DNA of 64,000 bases from positions 5,445,156 to 5,509,155 of the forward strand of contig NC_033636.1 of NCBI RefSeq assembly GCF_001540865.1, given 5' to 3'. Under the pieces are notes generated by a model. The model saw only the letters and a list, made by a program, of their open reading frames with translations. It was not told the origin of the DNA and ran no database searches. The stretch is from Ananas comosus. Its lineage: Eukaryota; Streptophyta; Magnoliopsida; Poales; Bromeliaceae. Within the stretch, counting starts at the first letter, position 1. Each line of letters begins with the position of its first letter. Made by a program: the position numbers and the translations under genes. This document shows, one piece after another, positions 24,666-35,517 of this stretch.

Positions 24666-26061
24666 CATCAGCTCCTGAAGCTAAATCTATTAACTTTTCG
24701 AAAAGTGAAGTGTGTAGGTTCTTAATGTTTTCTCCTAAGTCAAGTCCCAGTTCATCATGCAACATTTATCTAAAATTATCATATGAAGCAACAAATTTAG
24801 ATTTCATATTACGGCATGCAAATCTACCAATTTCAGCTACTAACATGATGATTGAAGGATAACAATACATGCTAAAAACTACATAGTACTTAGGAGGAAT
24901 TCCGGTGAATTCAATGACTTCAACCCACCTAGTATGCAAATCCGACCACAGATTAAAGCGAAACTCAGCGGTCACGTGCCTTCAGTCCCGAATCACCAAC
25001 AAGTATAAGAAAATCCCACAAATCCCTGTTGGATCGAACTGAATTAAAAATCGAATCACAAATCCATCAAATGTCTATCCGGTTCGAAAAAATTGAAATT
25101 CAGCGTTACTCACCTCAAACCAATAGTTGCAACTTGATTCGCAAGTTCCTCTCTACCTCAGGAACACCCTAGAAGCATCCAATTGCAGCAATAAGGTCCA
25201 AATCAAAACTAATTTCCAAAACTAGTTGCTGCTGTCCCTACTCCAAGGCTGCTGCTGCTGCTATCTCAAAGTTGCTGCTGGCTTCTAAGTTGCCAGCACT
25301 AAGTTGCACTTCATTCTTGCTCCGCCAACCAACCAACAGCAAAATTGGGAATTGGAACTTGTTCACAAGTAATCTTAGGCCTTTCCTCTATAAGAAAAAT
25401 CTATATTTCCCCAAAAATTCCATTACAAATGAAAGATAAAGATCAAAATTTCAGCATCGACGAAAACAGTTTTCTCAGTCTTCGACCTCAACAAAAAAAT
25501 GAATTCCTCATTCATTTTACCTCCAAATTGATCGAAACAAGATTCTATGCAGTAGAGGATGAAGTGAAGATCACTTGCAATCTTTTCAAAGCTCACTCCT
25601 ATAGAAATTTTGAACGAACTTAAACGGGTTCCAACAATGGACGAAATCAGCCTGAAATTTCAGTATTGAACCAACTTTGATCAACTTTAAAATTAAAGCC
25701 ACTAACCTCCCATTTCAGCTCAAACAAGATAAAAACGGACTCCCAACTTCCCCCTACACCATTACCTGTGTTTAATTTCGAAGTTGGAGCCCCAGCAATC
25801 ACCCAATTGCATTCATTCTTCAAGTTGGTCCAGATGGTGCTCTCAAACAGCCTCAATCAAGTTTCCGTCAGCAGGGAAAGATGGTAAATTCACAAACCAT
25901 CCATGATTTCGCCTAGAACTCCACTCACCAAGTAACCAACTAGTTACTCCTTGAATTCTTGTCCTCAATAAGAACACCCTCCCACAGCAGGAACTTGCAA
26001 CTAAAACTTCAATTAGTCACTAGGATCCTACTAATGCTGTATTTGTTGTTTGAGTGCTGCT

Positions 26062-26592
26062 TGTCACGGACAAAATATTTTCCGCTAACTTTTCCTTGAC
26101 AGTGGCCCAACTTCGCTAGCGGAGCGGGTTGGACAATGGCCCATTCTCCGAAGGAGCGGTCTGTCGGAGGTTTTGCTGCGGCGTTCTAAAAACTTATACG
26201 CGGATCTCAAGACTAATGGTGCGGATGCCGAAGTGTCAAGAGTCCCTTAGAGTTTCTAGGTGGGCAATAAGTGGTCTCTTGGGAGACCGTAGCCTAGCTC
26301 TTTGTCATGTAGTTATGCGCCATTTGGCGCCTTTTCATTGTAGCTTGGGTGGCGAGTGGCCTATATAAGGATGTGGCCTCCGCCCCCTCTCATTAGAGCC
26401 AAGGAAGGAAATCAGTTGTACTCTCAACTTCTATCAATATACAACATTCCTCAAACTCTCTCTCTCTCTCTTGTATTTAGTCTATGGCGAGTAGGTCCTA
26501 ACTTAGCGAGTAGAGAGGTAGGCTTGCCCATCTTCGAGTAGGAAGGCGGGCGCCGCACGGGCTTTGCGAACAGAACCGGTAAGTCCGTGACA
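26062..26592 (+). mobile_element. 5' LTR of the TR-GAG-like element
   Basis: TGTCACGGAC to GTCCGTGACA, with a good TATA box CTATATAAGG at 26361-26370 and a CT-rich tract near 26455-26475. It is highly similar to the 3' LTR. Confidence 0.9.
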
Positions 26593-26594
26593 GT

Positions 26595-26607
26595 TGGTAT
26601 CAGAGCC
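26595..26607 (+). promoter_or_regulatory. Primer-binding site of the TR-GAG-like element
   Basis: TGGTATCAGAGCC lies two bases after the LTR end, an exact match to the plant iMet-tRNA primer site. Confidence 0.92.
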
Positions 26608-26623
26608 GGTTCGAGAAGGAACC

Positions 26624-27800
26624 ATGTCGTCTTCAGATGCTGCTGTTGTCGACGTAACTGTTGAGCCTTCTAAGCATACCAAGCGCGACAAGAGCAAGAA
26701 GCCGCTGCAGACTCTAGTGAGAGAGTCCGTTCGCTTGACGACCGCGTAGGCGTGCTGAAGGACTCTGCTGCCAAAGCGGAGGAGCGCTACTCCGTCCTAT
26801 CCCAACATGTGGGGATGATGGAGAATGGGCTGCATGCCATGGAGGACAGCGTTGCGGTTGCCATGGCGACTTTCCGTCATCAACTCGAGGAGTTCCGCAA
26901 AGACCTCACCCGTCGCAAGGACAAGCGGAAGGTGCTGGTGAAGGATCTCGTCACCAGGGGTGACGAGGTCGAGGACCTCAAGATGCGGGTGACTATCCTT
27001 GAGAAGGCGGTAGCTCGAGGCGTCGAGACGCAGAAGGAGTACACCCAAGGATCCGCGTCCCTGAAACCCAATGCTTCAAGGGCACGCGCGATGAGAAGGA
27101 GATAGACAATTTTCTTTGGCACATGGAGCGCTATCTCAAGGCGCTGCGGTTGGAGGACGAGGATGATAAGGTCCAAACCGCTTCCATGTACCTTGCCGAC
27201 AATGCGATGCTGTGGTGGCGACGGCGTTCCGCAGAGGCCGCAAAGGGCCAATGCGAATTGAAGACTTGGGAGGACTTCGTGCGCGAACTAAAGGCACAGT
27301 TCAACCCAGAGCATGTCAAATATCTTGCGCGGAGGCAACTTCGACGGCTCAAACATCGGAGCACACTCAAGGAGTATGTCCAGGAGTACTCGAAACTCGT
27401 GCCGGCGATCTCCAACATGGCCGATGAGGATCGGCTATACTTCTTCCTAGATGGCCTTCAGTCGTGGGCAAATAAGGAGCTCGTGGCGCGAGATGTGAAG
27501 GACTTGAACTTCGCGATTGCTTTGGCGGAGAAGTTGCCCGAGCGGGAGCGAACCGAGGGCGATCGAGGTGAACCACCAAAGGCGATCGAGGCCAATGGTG
27601 GTGGAGGGCACCGCAATCCAGGGGGCGCCAAGGGGCACAAGCCAAACCATGATGCAAGAAAGCAATGACAGAATCCCGCCCCGCCACCTGCAAAGATCTC
27701 TTGCTATGTTTGCGGCGAGACCATTGGGCGTGGGACTGCCGAAAGAGGGGCAACCACAAAGGTAAGCAGGTTGCTGCGGTCCAAGCCATTGAGGGCGAGG
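26624..27800 (+). pseudogene. gag of the TR-GAG-like element (frameshifted)
   Basis: The start is ATG 26624, 17 bases after the primer site. After about 27 codons the frame shifts. The next open piece (to 27105) is helical and coiled-coil-like (AEERYSVLSQHVGMMENGLH). A second shift leads to 27123-27668, which has the retrotransposon Gag core: ADNAMLWWRRR, TWEDFVRELKAQF, LRRLKHRSTLKEYVQEYSKL. A third shift splits the zinc knuckle near 27706: CYVCGE is in one frame and DHWAWDC in the next. The core resembles Gag of Ty3/gypsy elements. With three shifts this copy makes no full Gag. Confidence 0.85.
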
Positions 27801-27829
27801 ACGACGACATGGTCTAGCTGCCAAGGATG

Positions 27830-28468
27830 GGCACGCTAAGGCTCGTCAACGCAGTTCGCGATTAGCCAAGTGGCGACAAGCTCCGAAAGAGGGAGCTTAT
27901 GTTCATCAATGTGATCCTCAACGGGAGGACCACGCGGGTGATGATCGACACCGGTGCGACGTACAACTTTGTTGCGGAGGCGGAGGCCAAGCGGTTGGAC
28001 CTCACAGTCGAGAAGGATGCGAGTCGCATCAAAGCGGTCAACTCTGAGCCGTGGCCAATCGCAGGAGTTGCCAAGAGCGTGGAGATAGCCATCGGCCTGT
28101 GGAGAGGCAAGGCCAATCTCACTGATGGGCTGCTCGACGACTTTGGAGTGATCCTCGGGATGGACTTCCTTATTTCGTCGAAGGCGGCGCCTATGCCACA
28201 CTTGTGGGTGCTGAGCATCATGGACGAGTCAGCATCATGCATGGTTCCGATGTGTCGGGATGAGCCGACGAAGGACCTAACTCTAATAGCCCTGCAACTT
28301 TGCCAAGAGGTGAAGTGCGAGAAGACTGAGGAACTTGAGGAGGAGGACCTGAGCAGCGGCGAGACTGTCAAGTCTTATGTGGCGCTGAAACAGTCAGCGC
28401 CCGATCAAGGTACAAGTTATTCTGTCAAGCAGCTGTCCGAGGGGACCAGGGGGCGTTCTGCGGCTTAG
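27830..28468 (+). pseudogene. Retropepsin-like protease of the TR-GAG-like element
   Basis: Open from about 27867, after in-frame TAG codons upstream, to the stop at 28466-28468. It has the aspartic protease active site DTGATYNF (27947-27970) and the hydrophobic GVILGMDFL motif near 28146, as in retroviral-type proteases that cleave Gag. The tail after residue 110 (Glu-rich EKTEELEEEDLSSGE) is not recognised. No RT follows: 28469-28691 is non-coding. The active-site Asp is intact, but the upstream gag is broken. Confidence 0.85.
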
Positions 28469-28704
28469 CGGAGTGCTGTCGCGGAGGACATGCACATTTG
28501 GTGGATTCTTCGCATAGCGGGTTCGCTGGTGCACATGCTCAGAGGGGCAAGACACTAGGTGTTGGCGTGGGGACAGATGCAGACTGCAGAAGGAAGGCAC
28601 GGGGCCGATCGCAAGTGAAGGTACGACGGACCGCGCGGAAGGCTATGCGAACAGGGAATGACTCGGCGCGCGACGAGGGCGTCTGCACGTTAGGTGGGGG
28701 AGGT

Positions 28705-29236
28705 TGTCACGGACAAAATGTTTTCCGCTGACTTCTCCTTGACAGTGGCCCAACTTCGCTAGCAGAGCGGGTTGGACAGTGGCCCATTCTTCGAAGGAGC
28801 ATTCTGTCGGAGGTTTTGCCGGGGCGTTCTGGAAGCTTCTATGCGGATCTCAAGACTAATGGTGCGAATGCCGAAGGGTCAAGAGTCCTTTAGAGTTTCT
28901 AGATGGGCAATAAGTGTAGTCTCTTGGGAGATCGTAGCCTATCTCTTTGTCTTGTAGTTATGCGCCATTTGGCGCCTTTTTATTTGTAGCTTGGGTGGCG
29001 AGTGGCCTATGTAAGGATGTGGCCTCCACCCCCTTTCATTAGAGTCAAGGAAGGAAATCAGTTGTACTCTCAACTTTTATCAATATACAACATTCCTCAA
29101 ACTCTCTCTCTCTCTTGTACTTAGTCTAGGGCGAGTAGGTCCTAGCTTAGCAAGTAGAGAGGTAGGCTTGCCCATCTTCGAGCAAAAAGGCGGGCGCTGC
29201 ACAGGCTTTGCGAACAAAACCACTAAGTCCGTGACA
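28705..29236 (+). mobile_element. 3' LTR of the TR-GAG-like element
   Basis: 532 bases, preceded by the purine tract TAGGTGGGGGAGGT at 28691-28704. It ends GTCCGTGACA. The TATA region reads CTATGTAAGG, with one change from the 5' LTR. Confidence 0.9.
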
Positions 29237-29649
29237 GTTCTAGCAAGCTACGCAGGGAAGAACCGGCAGGGAGGAAGGAGAAATTAAGAGAAAAAGAAAC
29301 AGAAGAACGAGAAAAAGAATAGAGTTGATGGGAAAAGTGAGTTGCATGGAGGAGAATAAAGTCCACACTCAGCCACACACTACCAACCAACATCCTGAGT
29401 TTGGGGTGGTTGGGATTTTGATACCATGTGCCTTAGGCACAAGGTAGTAAGGTTACCCAACAGGAAGTTGATTGGCATATCGATCTAATTTTGACGTCTA
29501 CGGCCCAACACTTTCCCAACGTGTCGACTGAAGCACAGACCGTAATCATTCCAAAAAAAATAATAAGTTAATATTTTTTTGAAACATTACATTTTGCCTT
29601 TTTTGTCATAAATTGGGTGATATGAGAATAGAGAGAAAGGAATAGGCGA

Positions 29650-29879
29650 GTTTAGAGAAGATGATGTTGATCAAGCCAACATGGGGAAACATAAGGATCG
29701 GTATGTCGTTTATGGTGGCTCTGAAAAGATATAAGATGGTGATCTCCATGCCGTCGTACACGAGCCTCGAGAGAAAGGTCAATCATAAGGGTGTATGGCA
29801 CAAATTTGATATTGAATGTCCTTACCAAAGGATGGGCGGAACCGTGAAGAAAGAATATAAACTCATTCTATATAGGTAA
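29650..29879 (+). pseudogene. Cyanoalanine synthase/cysteine synthase gene fragment
   Basis: The frame from ATG 29661 encodes MLIKPTWGNIRIGMSFM, then YKMVISMPSYTSLERKV and, further on, MGGTVKKEYKL. This matches the substrate-loop region of the PLP-dependent cysteine synthase family; MPSYTSLERRV and MGGTVKKAY are typical of mitochondrial L-3-cyanoalanine synthase, which detoxifies cyanide with cysteine. The Thr-Ser-Gly-Asn substrate loop is altered (Ser to Trp), and a central stretch of about 15 residues is diverged. It ends at ATATAG followed by GTAATA, possibly a former splice donor, so capture of genomic DNA is likely. It covers about 70 of some 350 residues and is not functional. Confidence 0.85.
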
Positions 29880-30179
29880 TATTTTTTGTGTTAGTTTCCT
29901 CTCCTTCCTCGACTCCCCTATTATAATGACACCATCGCCGCATGGGGTTCACCGAAAAGTTGCTTAGCCTTGCCGACTGCTGCCACCCGATAAACGTCCC
30001 CATGAACATCACTCGCCGAGTGCTTATAGCGGTCTCAGTAATCTAAATTTAACGACCTATTTTTTTTCTATAACTTAAGTTAGTAAATTCGATTTTGATG
30101 ATTTAGAAACAAATAATAGAGATAATTTTCTTTGAAAACTTAAACGGTTTATATTTAAAACTTTACGGCACGANCTCAG
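29880..30179. other. Non-coding, with one short unidentified open frame
   Basis: An ATG at 29942 opens 34 codons (MGFTEKLLSLADCC...) to about 30046. I do not recognise it; it might be another captured fragment. A single N at 30174 marks an uncertain base or join. Confidence 0.4.
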
Positions 30180-30613
30180 CGCCTTCTACATGGTTAAAAA
30201 AAAAAAAAAGTTGGACCGGGTGCACTGCATGTCTGGGCGGTGTTTAAGTTTCAAGGAGATAAGTGAGCCCGTCTCAGAGGAAACATAAACGTGCCGCATG
30301 GTTGCCTATGTTGTCCTAGTGTTGGTGTTGGATGTAAATGGTTAGTCGTTGGTTAAGTACTATACATAAAGGTATGTCGATTGTTAGGAATCTTACTACG
30401 TACGGAGATTCGTGAGGAATCCGCAACCTACTACGTTACGTGTTATGTTGTTTGTAAGATAAATTTTCACGAGGGGTGGGCCTTCGAAAACAAAAATTGA
30501 GATTAAGTTAGTAAGTATTTTGGTAAGTTTTTAGAAAACTTTTGACAAAAGGTGTGCTTTTGATGAGTTTTAAAAAATGGTAATGGCTTTTAAATCGGCC
30601 CCGGGGCGTGACA
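30180..30613 (+). mobile_element. 3' end of a truncated sense Ty3/gypsy LTR
   Basis: The segment ends CGGCCCCGGGGCGTGACA at 30613, the 3' terminus shared by all gypsy LTRs here. No matching LTR start is found upstream, and the N at 30174 lies near where the rest should be. It is a truncated LTR or a mis-joined contig end. The start is approximate. Confidence 0.6.
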
Positions 30614-31412
30614 TCCTCTTCCTCCATCTCCTCCTCCGTCGGTGCCGGCGGCCCTTGGCAACAGTAACAAGGTCGGCGCCGATCCTCCTCCTCCACCTCC
30701 GTCTTCGCCGCCGCTAGAGAAGAAGAAAGAGAACTCGGAGTAGGCCCGAGTGAGGGCGGAGCAGACAGAGGCGATGAGGTTGTTGCCGAGGAGGTGCTCA
30801 CCGCTCGTGAGGGTAAGGAAAACGGTGTAAGGAAAGAAGATGCACCTATCTCCAAGGAACGAACAAATATGCAAAGGGTAGAAAAAAAACAAGAATAAAA
30901 AATAAAATAATAAAAAAATTCTCTTTGAAAGAGCATTATATATTGTTGCTGCTACCGAAAAGTCTAAAAATTAGAGAAAAAGAAAGAAGAAGATGAATGT
31001 TGCACTGTTAACAAGAAAATTGCACTGTTTAATATGAACGTTGCACTTTGTGAGATTAAAATTACACTGTTTAAAATAAAAGTTGCACTATTTGGACAAA
31101 AATTATACTATTTCAAAAAAAATTGTACTATTCTCCGGCCCTCATCGCCTCATCTTCTTCTTTTCTTCCTCTTTCTTTGACCCCTTCCTCCTCTTCCCTC
31201 TCCCCTTCCGACCCTTATCCTCACCAGCGCGAGCCTCTCTACCCCGCATGCCGCATCGGAGCGCCGAAACACGAAAACGACCTACCTCTCTCTTTTTTTT
31301 TTGTTCCTTTGTTATTTTTTTTTTTCTCTCTGACGCTTATCGCCTCCTTCACCGTATCCTCGGTCCTTGGCGACAGTAACGAGGGCGGTGACACCTCCTC
31401 TTCCTCTGCCTG
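30614..31412. other. Low-complexity and repeat-like sequence; no gene called
   Basis: 30620-30900 on the minus strand contains Gly- and Glu-rich frames and a peptide SGEHLLGNNLIASVCSALTR that looks protein-like but that I cannot identify. 31010-31135 has repeated TTGCACT(G)TT motifs. 31140-31400 is CT-rich and resembles 19960-20060. Confidence 0.4.
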
Positions 31413-31873
31413 TGTAGTACACTGAACTTTAGCAAATTGCCAGGTTCTAGTGTAATAATAGTATTTAGAACTATTCTAACTATTTTGTGGGTTGTTGGTA
31501 GTGTACCAACACATAACTTAAGCTCTCTGAGTGCGAGAACGGGTTACTAGCACTAAAATCTACAAATTGCAGGTTTTGAGTGCTGCGTATCGGCCTTGAG
31601 TGGGGTACCGGAACTCTGTAGAGTGCCAGAATGTGTTGCTCTTGGGTTTGAGGAGCTGGGCAGTGAGTACCGGTACTGGACGGTGAGTACCGGTACTGGA
31701 CTGAGTACTGGGTGGAGTACAAGTACTGCATCAGGTGGGTACCAGTACACTGTAAAAAATCCGATTATCTAGCGCTCGGGTTTTGAGAGGCTAAGTACTG
31801 GGTACCGGTACTCCAATTCGAGTACCGATATTCAATGCTGCAGATGGTATGTGTGTATAAGTGGGGTGTCACA
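31413..31873 (+). mobile_element. Compact LTR (461 bases) of a sense element
   Basis: Starts TGTAGTACACTGAAC, like the Tekay-1 LTR start, and ends GGGGTGTCACA, followed after TT by an iMet primer site. It carries several GTACCGGTAC palindromes (31670-31690, 31810 and others). Compared with the 2.5-kb relatives, only the U3-like first part and the extreme end are present, so it is either a short-LTR family or an LTR with an internal deletion. No gag or pol follows within the window. Confidence 0.75.
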
Positions 31874-31875
31874 TT

Positions 31876-31888
31876 TGGTATCAGAGCC
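31876..31888 (+). promoter_or_regulatory. Primer-binding site after the compact LTR
   Basis: TGGTATCAGAGCC is an exact plant iMet-tRNA primer-site match, two bases after the LTR's terminal CA. Confidence 0.88.
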
Positions 31889-32091
31889 AATTACCAGCCA
31901 GAAGTGTGAGATGAGTCTCAGCTGAACCAGGTTATACAACGGGGAGAGCGAGGCTCTCATGCTCTTGACTGTTGTGGGTGGAGCGCGGCTCTCCCACAAG
32001 GTCGGTTTAGGCTAGAGAGACGAGTCTCACATTGCTTGGTACTTGTGATTCTGAGTCTGACGAGGACGTTAGTGCTTAAAGAGGCAGAGAA

Positions 32092-32271
32092 TGTGAGACC
32101 CCAGATAGTTCTCTATATGGCAGTTCTCTATATATGATATAATAGGGTTAATACCTTAACCCGGATATAGCCTTTTGAGCGGTAGCTAGGTCCAAGAGGT
32201 TAAGAGAGTTAAGCGTGCTAGGACTACAGTAGTCCTAGGATGGGTGACCCTCTGGGAAGTAGGGCGTCACG
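32092..32271 (+). mobile_element. 5S-rRNA-derived Cassandra-like LTR (boundaries uncertain)
   Basis: 32207-32261 closely follows the 3' half of plant 5S rRNA. AGTTAAGCGTGCT (internal promoter box A) is intact, the intermediate element is degenerate, and CTAGGATGGGTGACC plus CTGGGAAGT (box C) is nearly intact. Cassandra TRIM retrotransposons carry 5S sequence in their LTRs. TGTGAGACCCC at 32092 and GGGCGTCACG at 32271 could be LTR ends, the last base mutated. No clear target duplication was found. A dispersed 5S pseudogene is the alternative. Confidence 0.6.
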
Positions 32272-32322
32272 TAAAACATTCAAAATTTTATTTGAACTAT
32301 GAACTATTTTGAATTGACTATC

Positions 32323-35153
32323 TGTCACGCCCCGAGCTCCGCCTATTTGGTCGGATTCGGGCATGCCAACAGACCGCCGAACGGATAGGGTTTCCCCTGT
32401 ACCACGGATAGAGTTTTTCCTGTACTGCGGACAGAGTTTCCCCTGTACGTCCAAGGCGTCACAATCCATACAATACGCGAGGTTCCAACCAGGAACAGTA
32501 TTCAATCAAGGATTGCGTAAGGAAGTATCAAAAACATAAATACAACTATGCTATTACAAGCATTCATTCCAGGTTTTACATATTACAATTTGATTTACAT
32601 TTAACTTCCAAATACAATCAGGTTATTACAAAACTATTACAAGTTTGTTTCTTTCATCTCTATACCCCTAAGCTAGACCACCTCGGGGTACTGCTATCTC
32701 TGGTCAGAATGGTAGGGCGCTAGCTATGGAGCTACGCCCTTTCCTCGCGCCGCCGTGCCGCTCACGCGTGAACCTGAAATCCCCCAAAACAACGTGGGGT
32801 GAGAACTATATAAATATAGTTCCCAGTGGGTACGGCCACCTAAGGTAAGAGCTCGACCCACCAGGTCCAAAGGAGGCACTGCCAACATGTTAGTCCAGAA
32901 AATATCCACATATATATCATTATATGTTTTATGTAACTAACAGTTATCATGTTCATGCCTCTCAACATGCAACAATGCAAATCATGCAACTCAACATGCA
33001 TCAATGTAAGTCATGGAACTCAACGTGCAATAATGTAAGTAGATCTACTAATTCTACTTCTATCTCGCTATCCACAGCTCGTCCAACTGACTTCTAAGAT
33101 TTCCTCTATCTTAGATTCATATCATTCACAATTTGCTCATAAGGTTTCATCTACCTTTACCAAACTATCCACCCGACTCGGTCTTGAGTCAATCATCTGC
33201 GGAGTAATCGCGTACAGCCAGGCTCGAGGTGAAGGACATCTCATATGCATCTCAGCCTTAAATCCACTGAACTGGGATGCCAACTGGGATGCAAATTCAC
33301 TCTACTAGGATTCATCCATAGCTCATAATGCATGTCACCTAATCTCACTGGTTAACCGAAAGGTTAAGCCCCGACTCATAGTGCAATCCCATAGGTGAGG
33401 AAACCCTCCCGCTCGCACACCGAGACCGTCTGCTGGGTAAGTGGATCGTTAACTCATCGTGTGAAGACTCCGGAGCTCACTGCTTGGGTGGAGCGACCAC
33501 GCCAAGCGAGAACAGACTATGTGAGTATGATCCAATCCTCTCCAACTGAGTATACCCTACCAACTAGGGATACAACAAACTCGAAAAATCCACCAATCCC
33601 AACATTCATGTCACAAGTGTCTCTACTACACTAGTTCCAAATGCCACTCGATCTACAACTCAAAAAATCATCTATCCCTATAGTCATCATGTCATAAGTG
33701 TCTCTACCACACTAGTTTCACATGCCACATTTTCTACTTGTCATCCTAGTTATCCACACCTAGGATTATAGTTCATATGTCCTTATTTTGATATCGAGTT
33801 CTCTAATCAACCTAGAGTTTATCGACCCAAAGTAAACATTCATATGAATTTAGCACATTCTACAACATGTCAACATGCATATCTCAACTAGTATAATCCA
33901 CAACATGAACATGCATATACCATCTAGTGTATATATATCCACATGCACATTTCATCTAGCATGCTCTCATAATGTTCACATGCATATTTCATCTAACATA
34001 ATCCACAATATGTCAACATGCATATGTTTAGTCATCCAATGATAGTCCATGCATAGCATCTATTTCATGCATTCATCTAGCATTTATATCATGTATTCAT
34101 ATGTTTTGCAATTAACTACCATTATATGCATCAATGATAAATAACATTCACTTCGACATGGAAGTGAGCTAATCTCTTCGGTGAGCACAACCCATCTCGT
34201 AACGCTCTCCGATTGCTTGTCGACACTTGCAACCGGCCTCCTGCGGTACTCGTTGTTCGGTTCGGCTCGAACTTGCAATCGATCACCAGCCACATGTCAA
34301 TCCGCGACCTAGGGTCTTCAAGGGCCTCTCTCTAACCTCCAATTAGAGAAACCAAGGGTTAATTTAGACCAAAACCCTTAAACCCCAAAACACTCATCGC
34401 TAACCCTAGCATGGCATAATCTCCAATTAACCCAAAAATCTCATGGAGAAAACATGCTAACAATACATTAGAGGCTACTAGAACACTAAGTATTAAGGAT
34501 TTAACCAAAATCCTAACACTTACCAAATTGCAAACTCCGAGTCGAAAGCACGCCGCTCAACTGGACGTACGAAGACTCGATCCGTCGCTCCACACGCGTT
34601 CCCAAGCCCGCTCGCCGCCAAGCCTCTGAATGTGGGAGAGAGAGATAAAGAGAGTAGGGAAATATCTAGAGAGAGAAAGGGAGGGTTTCTCTCTCCCTCT
34701 CCATGTACGTGTGTGTGTTGTGTTTGGCTGAGGAGGAAGGAGGAAGAAGAAGGAAAGGGGAAAAACCCATTTTTATAAGCCAACACCCCTCAACATTAAC
34801 ACAATTTTCAGTTTAGCAGTTCAGAATCTGAAGTTCTTCGCCGGAGCCCTTCTGAATGTCCGTTTGCGCTCAAATTTGACAGTTAGGCTCGGTTTAACTT
34901 AACAAGAAAAACGAAATCTTAACTTCTCAGTTTCAAACCATTTTTTGTCACCGAAAACTCTACCGACTAAAATTTCTAGTAGATAGCAGTCGGATTTTAT
35001 TTTATACTTTCCTGGTATTGGAATGACATGAAATTTTAAATCTTGCATCATAAAAATAATTTCGACATATTCTCCAATTTTCATAATTTTCTGACACTGT
35101 GAATTTTCTGCTAAAAGGTCAACCCCGTTTCTTACAGAAAATAGTATCTTACA
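32323..35153 (-). mobile_element. Antisense solo Ty3/gypsy LTR (family E/F relative)
   Basis: On the plus strand it runs TGTCACGCCCCG to GTATCTTACA, 2,831 bases. It is flanked by CTATC (32318-32322) and CTATT (35154-35158), a 5-bp duplication with one mismatch. It shares the GCCGAACGGATAG block and the hairpin (32801-32828) with the LTR at 264-15778. No primer site adjoins it, hence solo. The last 650 bases hold a purine-rich tract (34622-34765), as expected for a leader just downstream of the promoter. Confidence 0.85.
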
Positions 35154-35471
35154 CTATTTTTATTTATATTTACCTTTATATTAAAATCCGGTGCATCACA
35201 CTATCCGACCTTTCAAAATTTTGATTTTACGATCCAACCTTTTAATTTATTTGATTTGACTTAGTCAATAGCATTTTGATTATAAAATTTAAATATGACC
35301 TTTATCTTTATGTTTAGTTATTATACTTCATGCAATTTTCATAATTGTAAATATAATAATGTGAGCAACTACTTAAATTTTAAAGTCAAAGTGTTGTTGT
35401 AATATCTGAGATTTGAATAAAACGAAATTTGAAATTTGAATTTGAATTTAAGTATATATATATATATATAN

Positions 35472-35513
<42 letters not shown>

Positions 35514-35517
35514 GTTC
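35154..35517. other. AT-rich sequence and microsatellites; no gene seen
   Basis: Continues the host sequence of the solo LTR. It ends with (TA)n, an N at 35471, (TC)n and (TA)n at 35450-35513. Confidence 0.5.

Larger units (their letters stand above)
26062..29236 (+). mobile_element. Compact gag-protease LTR element without RT or integrase (TR-GAG-like)
   Basis: Two LTRs of 531 and 532 bases, TGTCACGGAC...GTCCGTGACA, enclose only about 2.1 kb. The interior has an exact iMet primer site (26595-26607), a Ty3/gypsy-type gag, a broken zinc knuckle, a retropepsin and a polypurine tract (28692-28704). No RT, RNase H or integrase motif is present between the protease and the 3' LTR. Such short elements are described in plants as TR-GAG, non-autonomous retrotransposons that retain gag. 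Flanking pentamers CTGCT (26057-26061) and GTTCT (29237-29241) match at three of five positions, so the duplication is decayed or doubtful. Confidence 0.85.
22943..29591 (-). mobile_element. Antisense solo Ty3/gypsy LTR (family D), about 3.5 kb, split by the 26062-29236 element
   Basis: On the plus strand it starts TGTCACGCCCTGG and ends GAAACATTACA, so the sense LTR is TGTAATG...GGGCGTGACA. It is flanked by TTTTG at 22938-22942 and 29592-29596, a perfect 5-bp duplication. There is no primer site at its left edge, so it is a solo LTR. Net length without the nested element is about 3.47 kb. It contains the conserved hairpin (23527-23560), two tandem repeats, and CTG/CAG runs at 25225-25290. 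Confidence 0.85.

Noticed and set aside
26057..29241. Perfect target duplication for the TR-GAG-like element
   Set aside because: The flanking pentamers CTGCT and GTTCT agree at only three positions, so no intact duplication is claimed.
29413..29430. Possible primer site for another antisense LTR (minus strand TGGTATCAAAATCC)
   Set aside because: Only eight bases match the iMet site and it lies inside the family D solo LTR as defined by its TTTTG duplication.
29942..30046. Short open frame starting MGFTEKLLSLADCC
   Set aside because: Only 34 codons and no family recognised. Listed only as a possible further captured fragment.
30590..30936. Minus-strand frames containing a GEHLLGNNLIAS-like peptide
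   Set aside because: It looks protein-like in part but is joined to Gly/Glu low complexity and cannot be assigned to a family.
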